Made by a program: the position numbers and the translations under genes. Positions 37,568-46,857 of a stretch of 64,000 bases of DNA are shown here, piece by piece; the first letter of the stretch is position 1; each line of letters begins with the position of its first letter. The notes under the pieces were generated by a model. It ran no database searches and had not been told where the DNA came from. It saw only the letters and a list, made by a program, of their open reading frames with translations. The DNA comes from GCA-2690565 sp002457235 (lineage in GTDB: Bacteria; Verrucomicrobiota; Verrucomicrobiia; Opitutales; Coraliomargaritaceae), in assembly GCA_045565695.1 (NCBI GenBank), contig JBJLEZ010000009.1, positions 62,001-126,000 on the forward strand, in the 5' to 3' direction.

Positions 37568-39040
37568 ATGAAAATTTTAATGGTAGCACCTGAGTCTGTT
37601 CCTTTTGTAAAAGTAGGTGGATTAGCAGATGCAGTCGGTTCTTTGGCACAAGCATTATCTAAGAAAGGACATGACGTACGTATTGTTATTCCTAAATACC
37701 ATAATCTTAAGCATTTTGATTCGGCTAATTTATTAGAAGATCCGTTGATGCAAGTTCAATTGGGTGCTGAAGATACCTACACTCGTGTATGGGAGACAAT
37801 ATATCCAGATTGTTCTGCAAAGGTATATTTTTTAGAATATGAAATGTATTTTGGCTCTGGAGATGTATATTGTGGACCTAGTGGAGTAGAGGAAGATAAT
37901 GGCTTTCGTTTCGCATTCTTATCTCGTGGTGCCTTAGACCTGTGCAATCATCTAAAATGGGTGCCAGACATCATTCATTGCCATGATTGGGCAACTGGGC
38001 TTGTTTCTGCTTTTTTGAATACTAAAGAGTTTAACGAACCTTTGGGTCGTGCCGCTTCAATAATGACGATTCATAATTTACAGCATCAAGGTTATTGCCC
38101 TCAGCCTGTTTTAAATTATGCAGGATTGCCAAGTACCTTATTTAGGCAAGATGGCTATGAGTCGCATGGTCAAATGAATATGCTGAAGGGTTCAATTTAC
38201 CATTCTACAAAGATTTCAACTGTCAGCCCTACGTATGCTAAGGAAATTCAAACTTCTGAATATGGATGTGGTTTAGAGTCGGTAACACGTTTTCGTTCCC
38301 CAGATTTGATCGGTGTCATTAATGGAATTGATACTACCGAATGGAATCCTTCTACAGATCCTTTGATTATTGAAAATTTTTCAGTAGGAGAACTTGAAGG
38401 TAAATCAAAATGTAAAAAAGATATTCAGTCTATCTATGGTTTAGATGAAGATGATGGAGTACCTTTGTTTGTGGTTGTCTCTCGCCTTTATGGTCAAAAA
38501 GGTTTGGATCTATTATTGCAAATAAGTGACCGCTTAATGCATGAAACCAATATACAAATTGCCTTAGTAGGAACTGGCGATGTGAAATTAGAAAATGCTT
38601 TTATTCATTTGAGCCAGAAGTACCCTAAGCGGTTTTCAGCATTAATAAAATTCGACAATGCCTTAGCTCATCAAACAATTGCTGGAGGAGATTTTCTATT
38701 AATGCCAAGTCGGTTCGAGCCGTGTGGTTTGAGCCAGATGTACGCTATGCAATACGGGACAATTCCGATTGTTAGATGTACAGGTGGATTAGGTGACACA
38801 GTTCCTGTTTACCCAGAGGATTGGTCTAAAGGCTGTGGGTTTAACTTTACAAATATAGATGCAATAGAATTTATGAATGCTATTATTCAAGCATCTCAAT
38901 GCTATACTGATGATAAACAAACTTTTTTGTCTATGCAGGCTAATGGTATGAAAATGGATTTTTCTTGGAATATATCTGCCGAAAAATATGAAGCTCTCTA
39001 TGGATGGGCTATAGATGCGCGCAAGCAAGCTTTTGCTTAA
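37568..39040 (+). CDS. glgA: Glycogen synthase (ADP-glucose type)
   Basis: Transfers glucose from ADP-glucose to growing glycogen. GT5/GT-B fold: KVGGLADAVGSL at residues 15-26 (the K-x-G-G-L substrate loop), HCHDWATGL, TIHNLQHQG in the first domain, and NGIDTTEWNP, SRLYGQKGLDLL and PSRFEPCGLSQMYAMQYG with the catalytic Glu region in the second. Length 490 is normal. Its stop overlaps the stop of the convergent methyltransferase gene by 4 bases. No other glg genes are present. Confidence 0.95.
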   Translation: MKILMVAPESVPFVKVGGLADAVGSLAQALSKKGHDVRIVIPKYHNLKHFDSANLLEDPLMQVQLGAEDTYTRVWETIYPDCSAKVYFLEYEMYFGSGDVYCGPSGVEEDNGFRFAFLSRGALDLCNHLKWVPDIIHCHDWATGLVSAFLNTKEFNEPLGRAASIMTIHNLQHQGYCPQPVLNYAGLPSTLFRQDGYESHGQMNMLKGSIYHSTKISTVSPTYAKEIQTSEYGCGLESVTRFRSPDLIGVINGIDTTEWNPSTDPLIIENFSVGELEGKSKCKKDIQSIYGLDEDDGVPLFVVVSRLYGQKGLDLLLQISDRLMHETNIQIALVGTGDVKLENAFIHLSQKYPKRFSALIKFDNALAHQTIAGGDFLLMPSRFEPCGLSQMYAMQYGTIPIVRCTGGLGDTVPVYPEDWSKGCGFNFTNIDAIEFMNAIIQASQCYTDDKQTFLSMQANGMKMDFSWNISAEKYEALYGWAIDARKQAFA

Positions 39041-39843
39041 AGGCTCTTTTGGCGATTGATTTCATATAAACAAATTGCAGTAGCGACCGACACATTTAAG
39101 GAATCAGCAAAACCTTTCATTGGAATATTAATTAAATGATCAGCTTGATTGAGCCATTTCTCTGATAGTCCATGGCTTTCGCTTCCCATCAATAAAACAG
39201 TTCTTCCTTTATAGACTTGTTTGGAGTAGCAGTTATCAGTGTTGGGTGTGGTTGCAATACTTATAAATTGATGATCTTTTAGCCATTGGCAAAGATAGTC
39301 AGTTTCGACATTTATTATTGGAAGGCGAAATATCAGACCTTGAGATGCTCGTATTGCATTTGGATTATAAGTATCTAATAAGCAATTATTCAGTAAAATG
39401 GCATCCACTCCAGCACCCTCCGCGCTACGTATGATTGCTCCTAAGTTCCCTGGCTTTTCAATGCCTTCTAAAATTAATAATGTACTGTCTTCTTTAAGTT
39501 CGAGTGTGGATAAATTCATTTCTTTAGCTTCAGATAGTGCCATTAGTCCATCTGGACCTTCTCTGTAACTGCTTTTTGAAAACGCAGAGGCATGCATACG
39601 TATTAATTGGAGTCGGGAGTTAGTTTGTAATCTTTCTATAAGTATTGAGTGCGATTCAGAAGGAAATAATTCAGTGCAATAATAAAGTGTGTTCAGTGGA
39701 TAATCTGCATCAATCGCGTGCTCTATCTCTCTCAAGCCCTCAATAATAAATTTGTCTTGTCGATTTCTGTGTTTTCTATCTCGTAGCTTTACAAGATTTT
39801 TCACATGTTTGTTCTGAGGACTTTCAATATACATAGATTCCAT
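39037..39843 (-). CDS. SpoU/TrmH-family RNA 2'-O-methyltransferase
   Basis: SPOUT-fold methyltransferase acting on rRNA or tRNA. An N-terminal substrate-binding domain (about 1-100) with KNLVKLRDRKHRNRQDKFIIEGLREIEHAI is followed by the SpoU domain with the three motifs: EGIEKPGNLGAIIRSAEGAG, LLMGSESHGLS and NIPMKGFADSLNVSVATAI, the last forming the knot that binds S-adenosylmethionine. Length 268 suits RlmB/TsnR-like enzymes; the target cannot be told. Confidence 0.9.
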   Translation of the reverse strand: MESMYIESPQNKHVKNLVKLRDRKHRNRQDKFIIEGLREIEHAIDADYPLNTLYYCTELFPSESHSILIERLQTNSRLQLIRMHASAFSKSSYREGPDGLMALSEAKEMNLSTLELKEDSTLLILEGIEKPGNLGAIIRSAEGAGVDAILLNNCLLDTYNPNAIRASQGLIFRLPIINVETDYLCQWLKDHQFISIATTPNTDNCYSKQVYKGRTVLLMGSESHGLSEKWLNQADHLINIPMKGFADSLNVSVATAICLYEINRQKSL

Positions 39844-39893
39844 AGCTCAAATAAGACATATCTTTATTTTTTTACAATTTTATAGATTCACCA

Positions 39894-41121
39894 ATGCAAA
39901 TTCCTAAAAATTTCATTTCAACACCTTTTGAATATCATGAGGAAGTAGAACTAAAGATAGATCACTTGGCTAACTTGGGCATGGGAGTCGGTCGTGTGAA
40001 TGGCTGGGTAGTAATGGTTCCATTTGTTATTCCAGGCGAATTGGTAAAGGTGCGTATTTATAGAAATCATAGTCAGTATTCAGAAGGAGATTTATTGGAG
40101 ATTTTGGAGTCCTCAAAATATCGAGTGAGTCCAAAATGCAGTTTGTTTGAATCTTGTGGCGGTTGCCAATACCAGCATATTGATTATGGTGAGCAACTGA
40201 AAATCAAAACCCAGCAAGTTAAAGAATTGCTCGAAAAAAATGGGGGTATTCAATTTCCTGTTTCTTTGGCAAGATCATCAAAACAGGTTTTTGGATATCG
40301 ATCGAAGATTACACCGCATTATAATCGACCCAATAAAAATGGAGATCAACCGATTGGGTTTTTGAAATACGGTAGAAGACACGATATTGTAGATGTCAAA
40401 CAGTGTGTGATCGCTACAGATGCGATTAATGAATCCCTTCCTGAAATGAGGGAAAAGGCAGTATTAGAAGGTGGAAAGAAAAGACGTCAACGAGGGGGTA
40501 CCTTATTATTGAGAGATACACTTGAAGGGGTGGTCAATAATCCTAAGGCTATTGTTTCGGAAAAAGTTGGGGAATTAACTTTTCAATTTAAAGCAGGTGA
40601 ATTTTTTCAAAATAACCCGTATATTTTACCTGACTTAGTTGAATTTGTGAAATTTCACGCATCTGGGAACGGAATCAAACACCTAGTAGATACATACTGT
40701 GGTGTAGGACTATTTGCATTGAGCCTTTCTCAAGTTTTTGAATTGGTTGTAGGAGTAGAAATTTCAGAAGCAGCTATACAGTTAGCTAAAGTAAATGCCC
40801 AAATTCATGATATCAATAACGTGCGTTTTCAAATAGGAAAGGCTGAAGCTATTTTTCAGCACATTAAGTTTTCTGGAGAAAATACATCGGTCATTATCGA
40901 CCCCTCCAAGAAAAGGCTGTGACTTAGCTTTTATTGAACAATTATTGGACTTTAACCCACAAAAGATTATTTACGTGTCTTGTGATCCTGCAACTCAAGC
41001 TAGAGATTTGAACTATTTTGTTGAGAATGCATATAAATTAACAGAGGTTCAGCCTTTTGACCTTTTCCCGCATACTCGTCACATAGAGAGCGTGGCGATT
41101 CTTGAGCGGATCAGTAATTAA
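39894..41121 (+). pseudogene. TrmA/RlmD-type (uracil-5-)methyltransferase, split by a +1 frameshift
   Basis: RNA m5U methyltransferase with a TRAM domain (about 12-75), Fe-S cluster cysteines C82, C88, C91 and C171, and the methyltransferase domain with LVDTYCGVGLFALSLS and VVGVEISEAAIQLAK. The open frame ends at TGA 40920-40922 right after IIDPSKKRL, where the family has DPPRKG. In the frame one base on, the text continues as PPRKGCDLAFIEQLL, then IIYVSCDPATQARDL (the catalytic-cysteine motif), then HTRHIESVAILER up to TAA at 41119-41121. One extra C in the CCCC run at 40910-40913 explains this; without it the protein has about 408 residues. Either a lesion, an assembly error, or, less likely, +1 slippage at CCC-U. 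Confidence 0.9.
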
Positions 41122-41188
41122 AAGTATTGAATTTAAGGTTGACTTGAAAAAAGCATAATCTTTTATCAATTTTTTCGTTATATTAATT

Positions 41189-41389
41189 ATGTCATTAGAT
41201 GTTACAGTTCGCAAAGGTGAGCCCATGGAAAGAGCTCTCCGCCGTTTAAAAAAACGCCTTGATAAAGAAGGGGTGATCCGTGATGTGCGTGCAAAGCGTT
41301 ACTTCGAGAAGCCTTCTCAAGCTAAAAGACGTAAAAAGAAAGAATTAGATTTTAATAACATGCTTAGAGTACGTTATTCCAAAATGTAA
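41189..41389 (+). CDS. rpsU: 30S ribosomal protein S21
   Basis: Small basic ribosomal protein, 66 residues. It matches S21: SLDVTVRKGEPMERALRRLKKRL, then KRYFEKPSQAKRRKKKEL. It sits 67 bases behind the methyltransferase stop and is followed 39 bases later by a strong hairpin. The family frequently has its own promoter; a TTGACT element occurs about 60 bases upstream without a convincing -10. Confidence 0.96.
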   Translation: MSLDVTVRKGEPMERALRRLKKRLDKEGVIRDVRAKRYFEKPSQAKRRKKKELDFNNMLRVRYSKM

Positions 41390-41427
41390 TTTTTGCTTTT
41401 TTGCTTTTTTTTAAATTTTATAACATG

Positions 41428-41463
41428 TATCCTCGGATTACTTTTTGTAACGAGGATATTTTT
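41428..41463 (+). terminator. Strong Rho-independent terminator between rpsU and the TIM-barrel gene
   Basis: TATCCTCG (41428-41435) pairs with CGAGGATA (41451-41458); an inner stem TTAC/GTAA extends it past a GA bulge around a TTTTT loop, and five Ts follow (41459-41463). The T-run ends just two bases before the next ATG at 41466, so the same element can both end rpsU transcription and restrict or attenuate the downstream gene. Confidence 0.88.
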
Positions 41464-41465
41464 AT

Positions 41466-42431
41466 ATGAGTTATAAAGAACAAGTAGAGGATCATTTAGC
41501 TTTATCGACATGCTGTTGCTCACATCGGTTTCAAGATGGATATACCATGCTTGAGTGGATGGCTGGGCTCGGCTTTAAGCAAGTAGAATTAAGCCATGGT
41601 ATATCAATTAATCTAGTGCCTGGAATCATGCAGGCCGTGGAAGATGGTGTAATGAATATTTCTTCGGTGCATAATTTTTGTCCTTTGCCTTTCGGGATTA
41701 GTTCACCAATGCCCAATATTTTTAAACCGACAAGTGCTAGCAAGCGTGAGATTAGTATTTGGAAACGTTATACAGAAGAAACCATTAAATTTTCTAGAAA
41801 AATGGGATCGAGTAAGGTCGTATTGCATTCTGGTTCTGCATGGTTCTTCTTTCAATCTCCCTTATTTAAATTCATGAATTGGATCGAGAAAAATGAAATC
41901 AAAGAATCAGAATTAAAGGATAACCAAGAATTTCGTAAACTTAGAGATAGAATAATGGCAAGAGTTAAGCGTGCAAGTAAAAGCCGATATCTCATATTAA
42001 ATGAAAGTTTTCAATCAATTGAAGAATGCGCAAAAGATCATCAGGTACAGTTAGGCATAGAGAATCGAGAAGGGATTACTGAGTTGCCTCTAGATGCTGA
42101 CCATAGCGAATTTGTGAAAAGCTTTGGTCAGGGTAGTCCAATATCCTACTGGCATGATACCGGCCATGCTGAAATAAAGGCACTGTATGGTTTATTAGAC
42201 CACAAACAACGTTTGCTAGATATGAAATCGCATACCATTGGATTTCATTTACATGATGTTAGTGAGTCTGGGGACGATCATCAAGAAATTGGTACAGGGA
42301 TTATAGATTTTGAAATGATCTCACGTTTTATTGATAAAGATAAGCATGCTATAGTTCTAGAATTAAGCCCTAAATTATCTGATGATGCGATTAAGCGTTC
42401 TAAGGATTTTATTTTAAATTATTTAAAGTAA
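41466..42431 (+). CDS. Xylose-isomerase-like TIM-barrel protein (sugar phosphate isomerase/epimerase family)
   Basis: AP endonuclease family 2/xylose isomerase-like fold. The start is fixed by the first barrel strand (LALSTCCCSHRFQDG) close to the N-terminus. VELSHGI, VVLHSGS, LGIENREG, YWHDTGHAE and IGFHLHDV carry the Glu/His/Asp metal ligands of the fold, followed by GIIDFEMI and LELSP. Length 321. The substrate is not evident; related proteins include sugar isomerases and the cobamide-remodelling hydrolase CbiR, and the sequence does not choose. Upstream is an rpsU terminator that leaves almost no leader. Confidence 0.8.
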   Translation: MSYKEQVEDHLALSTCCCSHRFQDGYTMLEWMAGLGFKQVELSHGISINLVPGIMQAVEDGVMNISSVHNFCPLPFGISSPMPNIFKPTSASKREISIWKRYTEETIKFSRKMGSSKVVLHSGSAWFFFQSPLFKFMNWIEKNEIKESELKDNQEFRKLRDRIMARVKRASKSRYLILNESFQSIEECAKDHQVQLGIENREGITELPLDADHSEFVKSFGQGSPISYWHDTGHAEIKALYGLLDHKQRLLDMKSHTIGFHLHDVSESGDDHQEIGTGIIDFEMISRFIDKDKHAIVLELSPKLSDDAIKRSKDFILNYLK

Positions 42432-42452
42432 CTAAATAAAGTTAGTTACTTT
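42425..42452 (+). repeat. Inverted repeat over the stop codon of the TIM-barrel gene
   Basis: AAAGTAACT (42425-42433) and AGTTACTTT (42444-42452) are exact inverted copies with a 10-base A/T-rich loop. The gene's TAA stop lies inside the first arm. No T-run follows, so it may be an mRNA-protecting or weak termination hairpin rather than a classic terminator. The 215 bases to the next gene contain nothing else I can support. Confidence 0.5.
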
Positions 42453-42647
42453 GAAATTCTGGGAATATATCAATGGTTAAGAGTCTCTTTACTTATAACA
42501 TTATATTATAATAAGAAATAGAGAACAAAATCGAGCGAGCATTAGTCATTGGTAAGGACTTTGATAAACCGTTAAACAGAAAGGGCTTATTCTATTAGCT
42601 AGTTAATCCTCAAGAAGCTGTCTCTTTTATCTAAGTGAGTAAATCTA

Positions 42648-43052
42648 GTGAAAGAATCTACTAAGAATAAAAATTATTTCAAAAATAATTATTACAGATT
42701 TAAAATTGAGCCTCTTGATTTTGATCAAATGGATTATTTAAATGAATCCGATATTCAAAAACTAGATAAGAGGAGTGATACTAATCATTTACTTAGATTT
42801 AAAATAAAACCTACATATTATACCTTTTTCATAAAAGCAGATACTACATTTGGCGATCATGTTTTAGTTGATATCGATGATTATGTGATGACAATTATGC
42901 AGTTATCTTGTCAAAAAGATCAATTGAATCAGTCTAATGAAAAATTATCGGGGTTTGCTCATTCTTTTGTCATACCTGAAAGCATTAAGCTAAATGAAAT
43001 AAAGCTTTATGGAGTGGATAATATTCTCTTAATCATTATTCCAAGATTATAA
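42648..43052 (+). CDS. Divergent small heat-shock (alpha-crystallin/Hsp20-like) protein
   Basis: Family call rests on the C-terminal half: FAHSFVIPESIKLNEIKLYGV followed by NILLIIIPRL corresponds to the Hsp20 pattern F-x-R-x-F-x-LP...I-x-A...NGVL-x-I-x-IPK, and YYTFFIKADTTFGDHVLVDIDD precedes it like the first beta strands. The usual Ala and Asn-Gly in A...NGVL are replaced. The N-terminal 50 residues are Asn/Lys/Tyr-rich without similarity. The start is GTG at 42648 with no Shine-Dalgarno sequence. It is an orphan gene in a very AT-rich stretch between rpsU and rpsB; a foreign origin or relaxed selection is possible. Confidence 0.5.
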   Translation: MKESTKNKNYFKNNYYRFKIEPLDFDQMDYLNESDIQKLDKRSDTNHLLRFKIKPTYYTFFIKADTTFGDHVLVDIDDYVMTIMQLSCQKDQLNQSNEKLSGFAHSFVIPESIKLNEIKLYGVDNILLIIIPRL

Positions 43053-43262
43053 TTCTTAGTTAAATCTATGATCTCCTGTTAGTTTATAGATATATTAAGC
43101 ACGGAAATATCCATTTATTTAACATTTTTCTTGATTAATTAACGCTGGTGACTTTCATTCATCGATTCTCGATTAATTTTAATCACAAAAATTAACCAAT
43201 AATAAATTAACAATAAGAAAACTTTATTTCTCCTGTATTGTGATACGGGCTTTGAAACTATT

Positions 43263-44054
43263 ATGAATATTACACCTAAAGATCTATTAGATGCAGGCGT
43301 CCATTTCGGACACCAACTCAAACGCTGGAATCCAAAATCAAAACCATATGTATATGGTAACAAAAACGGGATTTCTGTCATTGACCTTGAAAAGACACAC
43401 CAACTGCTAGGTGAAGCCTGTGAAGTTATCAAAAAAATTGTCTCGTCAGGAAAAGATGTCTGGTTCATCGGAACTAAAAAGCAAGCTCAAGACATTATTA
43501 GAGAAGGTGCGACCGCTTGTAAAATGCCATTTTGCGTGAATCGCTGGATGGGTGGAGGTTTGACAAATTTCTCTACAATGAAAACGTCTCTCATTAAATA
43601 TAGAAAGTTTCTTAAGATGGACGAAAGTGGAGAGTTAGAGAAGCTTCCTGGTAAAGAAGAGGCTGCAATTCGTCGTCAAATGAGCAGAATGAATCGTAAC
43701 TTTGAAGGTATTCTTAATATTGAAGAGCTACCCGCAGCGTTAGTTATCATCGATGTCAAAAATGAAGAGATAGCAGTCGCAGAAGCAAATCGCCTAAATA
43801 TTCCAGTGATCGGTCTAGTGGATACAAATTCTGACCCAACGCCTATCCAATATCCAATTCCAGGTAATGATGATGCGGTTAAATCAATCAGAATTATCAT
43901 AGAGTCATTAGTAGACGCCATCGATTCTGGTCTTGAAAAAAGAGAACTTAAGCAATCATCTAAGGTTTCTAAGTCAGTAACACCTGACACAACTTTTGAA
44001 CAGGAAGATGATGTTGAAGTGACATTGCCAGAAGGTTACGAAGGTGAAGAATAA
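43263..44054 (+). CDS. rpsB: 30S ribosomal protein S2
   Basis: Start ITPKDLLDAGVHFGHQLKRWNPK and the later VWFIGTKKQAQD, RWMGGGLTNFSTM and VIGLVDTNSDP are diagnostic of S2. Length 263, with an acidic C-terminal tail. First gene of the conserved rpsB-tsf pair, 34 bases apart. Its 210-base upstream gap is AT-rich; I see no promoter or S2-binding leader good enough to report. Confidence 0.98.
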   Translation: MNITPKDLLDAGVHFGHQLKRWNPKSKPYVYGNKNGISVIDLEKTHQLLGEACEVIKKIVSSGKDVWFIGTKKQAQDIIREGATACKMPFCVNRWMGGGLTNFSTMKTSLIKYRKFLKMDESGELEKLPGKEEAAIRRQMSRMNRNFEGILNIEELPAALVIIDVKNEEIAVAEANRLNIPVIGLVDTNSDPTPIQYPIPGNDDAVKSIRIIIESLVDAIDSGLEKRELKQSSKVSKSVTPDTTFEQEDDVEVTLPEGYEGEE

Positions 44055-44088
44055 TTTTTAATCAAAACATTTAAAATAATTTTAAGTT

Positions 44089-44676
44089 ATGGAAATAAAC
44101 GCAAAAATGGTAGGTGAACTCAGAGAGAGTACAGGTGCAGGCTTGATGGATTGCAAGAAAGCGCTAGTCGAATCAGAGGGTAACATAGATAAGGCAGTTG
44201 AAATCTTGAGAAAGAAGGGTGCCGCAACAGCCGCTAAAAAAGCGACTCGAGAAGCTAGTGAGGGTTTGGTTAACTCGTATATTCACTTAGGTGGAAAAGT
44301 AGGAGTACTTATTGAAGTGAATTGTGAAAGTGACTTTGTTGCTAAAACAGACGACTTCAAAAACTTTGTTCGTGATATAGCTATGCATGTTGCGGCTACA
44401 AATCCAGTGTGTATTTCTAGAGAAGAAATTGACCCTGAAATCATCAAAAAAGAACGTGAAATTGCAGAAGGACAAGCTGAAGGAAAACCACCAGCAGCTA
44501 TTGAAAAAATCGTTGAAGGTAAAATTAACAAATTCTTAAGCGAATCCTGCTTGCTTGAACAAGCCTATGTGAAAAATCCAGATCAGACAGTTCAACAAGT
44601 TCTTACAGAGAAGATAGCAACAATGGGTGAAAATATGGTGATTAAACGTTTCGCTCGTTTTCAGATTGGTGCTTAA
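44089..44676 (+). CDS. tsf: Translation elongation factor Ts (short form)
   Basis: Nucleotide exchange factor for EF-Tu. UBA-like N-terminus with VGELRESTGAGLMDCKKALVES, then KKGAATAAKKATREASEG, then the core with GVLIEVNCESDFVAKTDDF. At 195 residues it is the short type with one core subdomain, as in Thermus or cyanobacteria, rather than the 280-residue E. coli form. A strong terminator follows at 44698. Confidence 0.97.
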   Translation: MEINAKMVGELRESTGAGLMDCKKALVESEGNIDKAVEILRKKGAATAAKKATREASEGLVNSYIHLGGKVGVLIEVNCESDFVAKTDDFKNFVRDIAMHVAATNPVCISREEIDPEIIKKEREIAEGQAEGKPPAAIEKIVEGKINKFLSESCLLEQAYVKNPDQTVQQVLTEKIATMGENMVIKRFARFQIGA

Positions 44677-44697
44677 GCAATCTTTTTACAAATTTTC

Positions 44698-44723
44698 AAA
44701 AGCCTCGTTTTCGAGGCTTTTTT
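44698..44723 (+). terminator. Rho-independent terminator of rpsB-tsf
   Basis: AAAGCCTCG (44699-44707) pairs perfectly with CGAGGCTTT (44712-44720) around a TTTT loop and runs into a T-tract. It is 22 bases after the tsf stop and is the clearest terminator in the window. Confidence 0.95.
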
Positions 44724-44776
44724 ATTTTTATCTGCCTTCTGCTTGCATAGATTGTGGAATTCTTATCATTGGATAA

Positions 44777-46843
44777 ATGGCACACTTTCAACTGAATAGC
44801 GAATATCAACCAACGGGTGATCAGCCTGTTGCGATTAATGCTATCGTTGAATCTATCCACAATGGAAATAAAAACCAAACTCTATTGGGGGTTACTGGTT
44901 CAGGCAAAACATTCACAATGGCGAATGTAATACAAGCCTGTAAAAAGCCCACGTTGATTATTTCCCATAATAAGACATTAGCGGCTCAATTGTATTCAGA
45001 GTTTAAAACGTTTTTTCCAAAGAATGCGGTCGAATACTTCGTCAGTTATTATGATTATTATCAACCTGAGGCCTATGTGCCACAGACGGATACCTATATA
45101 GAAAAGGATTCTTCGATTAATGATGATATCGAGCGTCTTAGAATATCTGCTTCTTCTTCTTTGATCAGTAAAGAAGATGTCATTGTTATAGCTAGTGTGT
45201 CTTGTATTTACGGATTAGGCTCTCCTGAAGATTTTAAAACAATGATGTTAGTCTTGAAAGAGGGTATGGAGATGTCGAGAGATCATTTGCTCGAGCATTT
45301 GGTTGAGATTCATTATAATCGTAACGATATCGATTTTAAGCGAGGAACTTTCCGTGTACGAGGTGATGTTGTAGATGTCTTTCCTGCTTATTTGGAAACG
45401 GGTGTTCGTTTAGAATTCTGGGGAGATACCCTCGAAACGATTATTTCATTAGATCCTTTAACAGGTAATGCAATTGAGCGTTTAAGTGGCTTTGATTTAT
45501 ATCCAGCCAATCAGTATGCAACGCCAAAAGATAAAGTGGTTAGTGCAGTTAAAGGGATAAGAGAAGAGCTAGAAGAACGTGTACAATGGTTTGAGTCGCA
45601 AAACATGCTATTAGAGGCACAAAGAATTAGAATGCGAACTGAGTATGATATAGAGTTATTGGAGGAAATGGGTTTTTGCACCGGAATAGAAAATTACTCT
45701 CGTTATCTATCGGGCAGAAAGTCTGGTGAGCGCCCCTTTTGTTTAATCGATTTTTTTGATAAAGACTTTCTTATATTTATTGATGAGAGTCATGTAACAA
45801 TTCCACAAATACGTGCCATGTATAATGGAGATCGTGCACGCAAAGAAAAACTAGTCGAATATGGATTTCGCTTACCATCAGCTTTAGACAATCGTCCGCA
45901 AACATTTGATGAATTTAATCAAATTAGTAACCAAATTGTTTATGTATCAGCAACACCAGCCCAATATGAGTTAGAAACTGCCTCTGTGATTGCTGAACAA
46001 GTGATTCGACCTACGGGTCTCTTAGACCCAGTTATAGTAATACGGCCAATTAAAGGACAGGTAGAGGATTTAATTCAAGAGTCCCAAGAAACGGTAGAAA
46101 AAGGAGATCGTATTCTGGTATCAACATTGACAAAACGAATGGCTGAAGATTTAGCTGATTTTATAGATCAAGCAGGGTTAAAGGTAGAATATTTGCACTC
46201 AGATATTGATGCTATTGAGCGAGTGGAAATCTTACGCCGTTTAAGAAAAGGTGATTTTGATGTGTTGATTGGAGTTAATTTATTGCGAGAAGGATTAGAT
46301 TTACCTGAAGTTGCTTTGGTAGCGATTTTAGATGCAGATAAAGAAGGCTTTTTAAGAAGTCGTACTAGCCTTATACAAACTGCAGGTAGAGCTGCTCGTC
46401 ACATTGAAGGACGCGTGATATTGTATGCAGACAAAATTACGGATTCGATTCAAGCAACTCTGGACATAAGCGATGAACGAAGAAATCGCCAACTAGAGTA
46501 CAATGAAAAACATGGTATTGTTCCAAAGACTATCACAAGAGAGATTCAAGAAGGACTTCAATCAACCTATCAGTATGATCAAAAAGACGATAAGGCAAAA
46601 CAGGTTTCTGAAGATGAAGCAGTATCCAAAGAGGTAATTGCTGAGTTGGAAGCCTCCATGCTTGAAGCTGCACAAAAATTGAATTTTGAAAAGGCCGCTT
46701 TATTCAGAGATCAAATTGATCTTCTGAGAAATAAAACAAAGGGAGCAAAAGGGAAAAGCTTAAACAGCGGACCTAAGAAGCGAAAAAGTAAAGGTATGTA
46801 TAATAAAGATGGTTTACCCAAGCGAAAGTCTCGTAAGCGTTAG
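44777..46843 (+). CDS. uvrB: Excinuclease ABC subunit B
   Basis: Damage-verification helicase of nucleotide excision repair. Walker A GVTGSGKT (38-45), the beta-hairpin region with YYDYYQPEAYVPQTDTYIEKD, FIDESHVTIPQ, YVSATPAQYE, GVNLLREGLDLPEVALVAILDADKEGFLRS and QTAGRAARH. A UVR motif closes the protein (VIAELEASMLEAAQKLNFEKAA), followed by a basic tail. Length 688. It follows the rpsB-tsf terminator by 53 bases and converges with dxs 14 bases away. Confidence 0.98.
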   Translation: MAHFQLNSEYQPTGDQPVAINAIVESIHNGNKNQTLLGVTGSGKTFTMANVIQACKKPTLIISHNKTLAAQLYSEFKTFFPKNAVEYFVSYYDYYQPEAYVPQTDTYIEKDSSINDDIERLRISASSSLISKEDVIVIASVSCIYGLGSPEDFKTMMLVLKEGMEMSRDHLLEHLVEIHYNRNDIDFKRGTFRVRGDVVDVFPAYLETGVRLEFWGDTLETIISLDPLTGNAIERLSGFDLYPANQYATPKDKVVSAVKGIREELEERVQWFESQNMLLEAQRIRMRTEYDIELLEEMGFCTGIENYSRYLSGRKSGERPFCLIDFFDKDFLIFIDESHVTIPQIRAMYNGDRARKEKLVEYGFRLPSALDNRPQTFDEFNQISNQIVYVSATPAQYELETASVIAEQVIRPTGLLDPVIVIRPIKGQVEDLIQESQETVEKGDRILVSTLTKRMAEDLADFIDQAGLKVEYLHSDIDAIERVEILRRLRKGDFDVLIGVNLLREGLDLPEVALVAILDADKEGFLRSRTSLIQTAGRAARHIEGRVILYADKITDSIQATLDISDERRNRQLEYNEKHGIVPKTITREIQEGLQSTYQYDQKDDKAKQVSEDEAVSKEVIAELEASMLEAAQKLNFEKAALFRDQIDLLRNKTKGAKGKSLNSGPKKRKSKGMYNKDGLPKRKSRKR

Positions 46844-46857
46844 CAGTCGGTGATATT

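Noticed and set aside
40905..40925. Programmed +1 frameshift at CCC-U in the m5U methyltransferase gene
   Set aside because: CCC-U is slippery for +1 shifts, but this enzyme family has no known recoding and a run-length error gives the same picture. Kept only as a minor alternative.
42540..42610. Short open stretch reading ERALVIGKDFDKPLNRKGLFY
   Set aside because: No start codon, stop codons on both sides, no recognisable family; not enough to call even a gene remnant.
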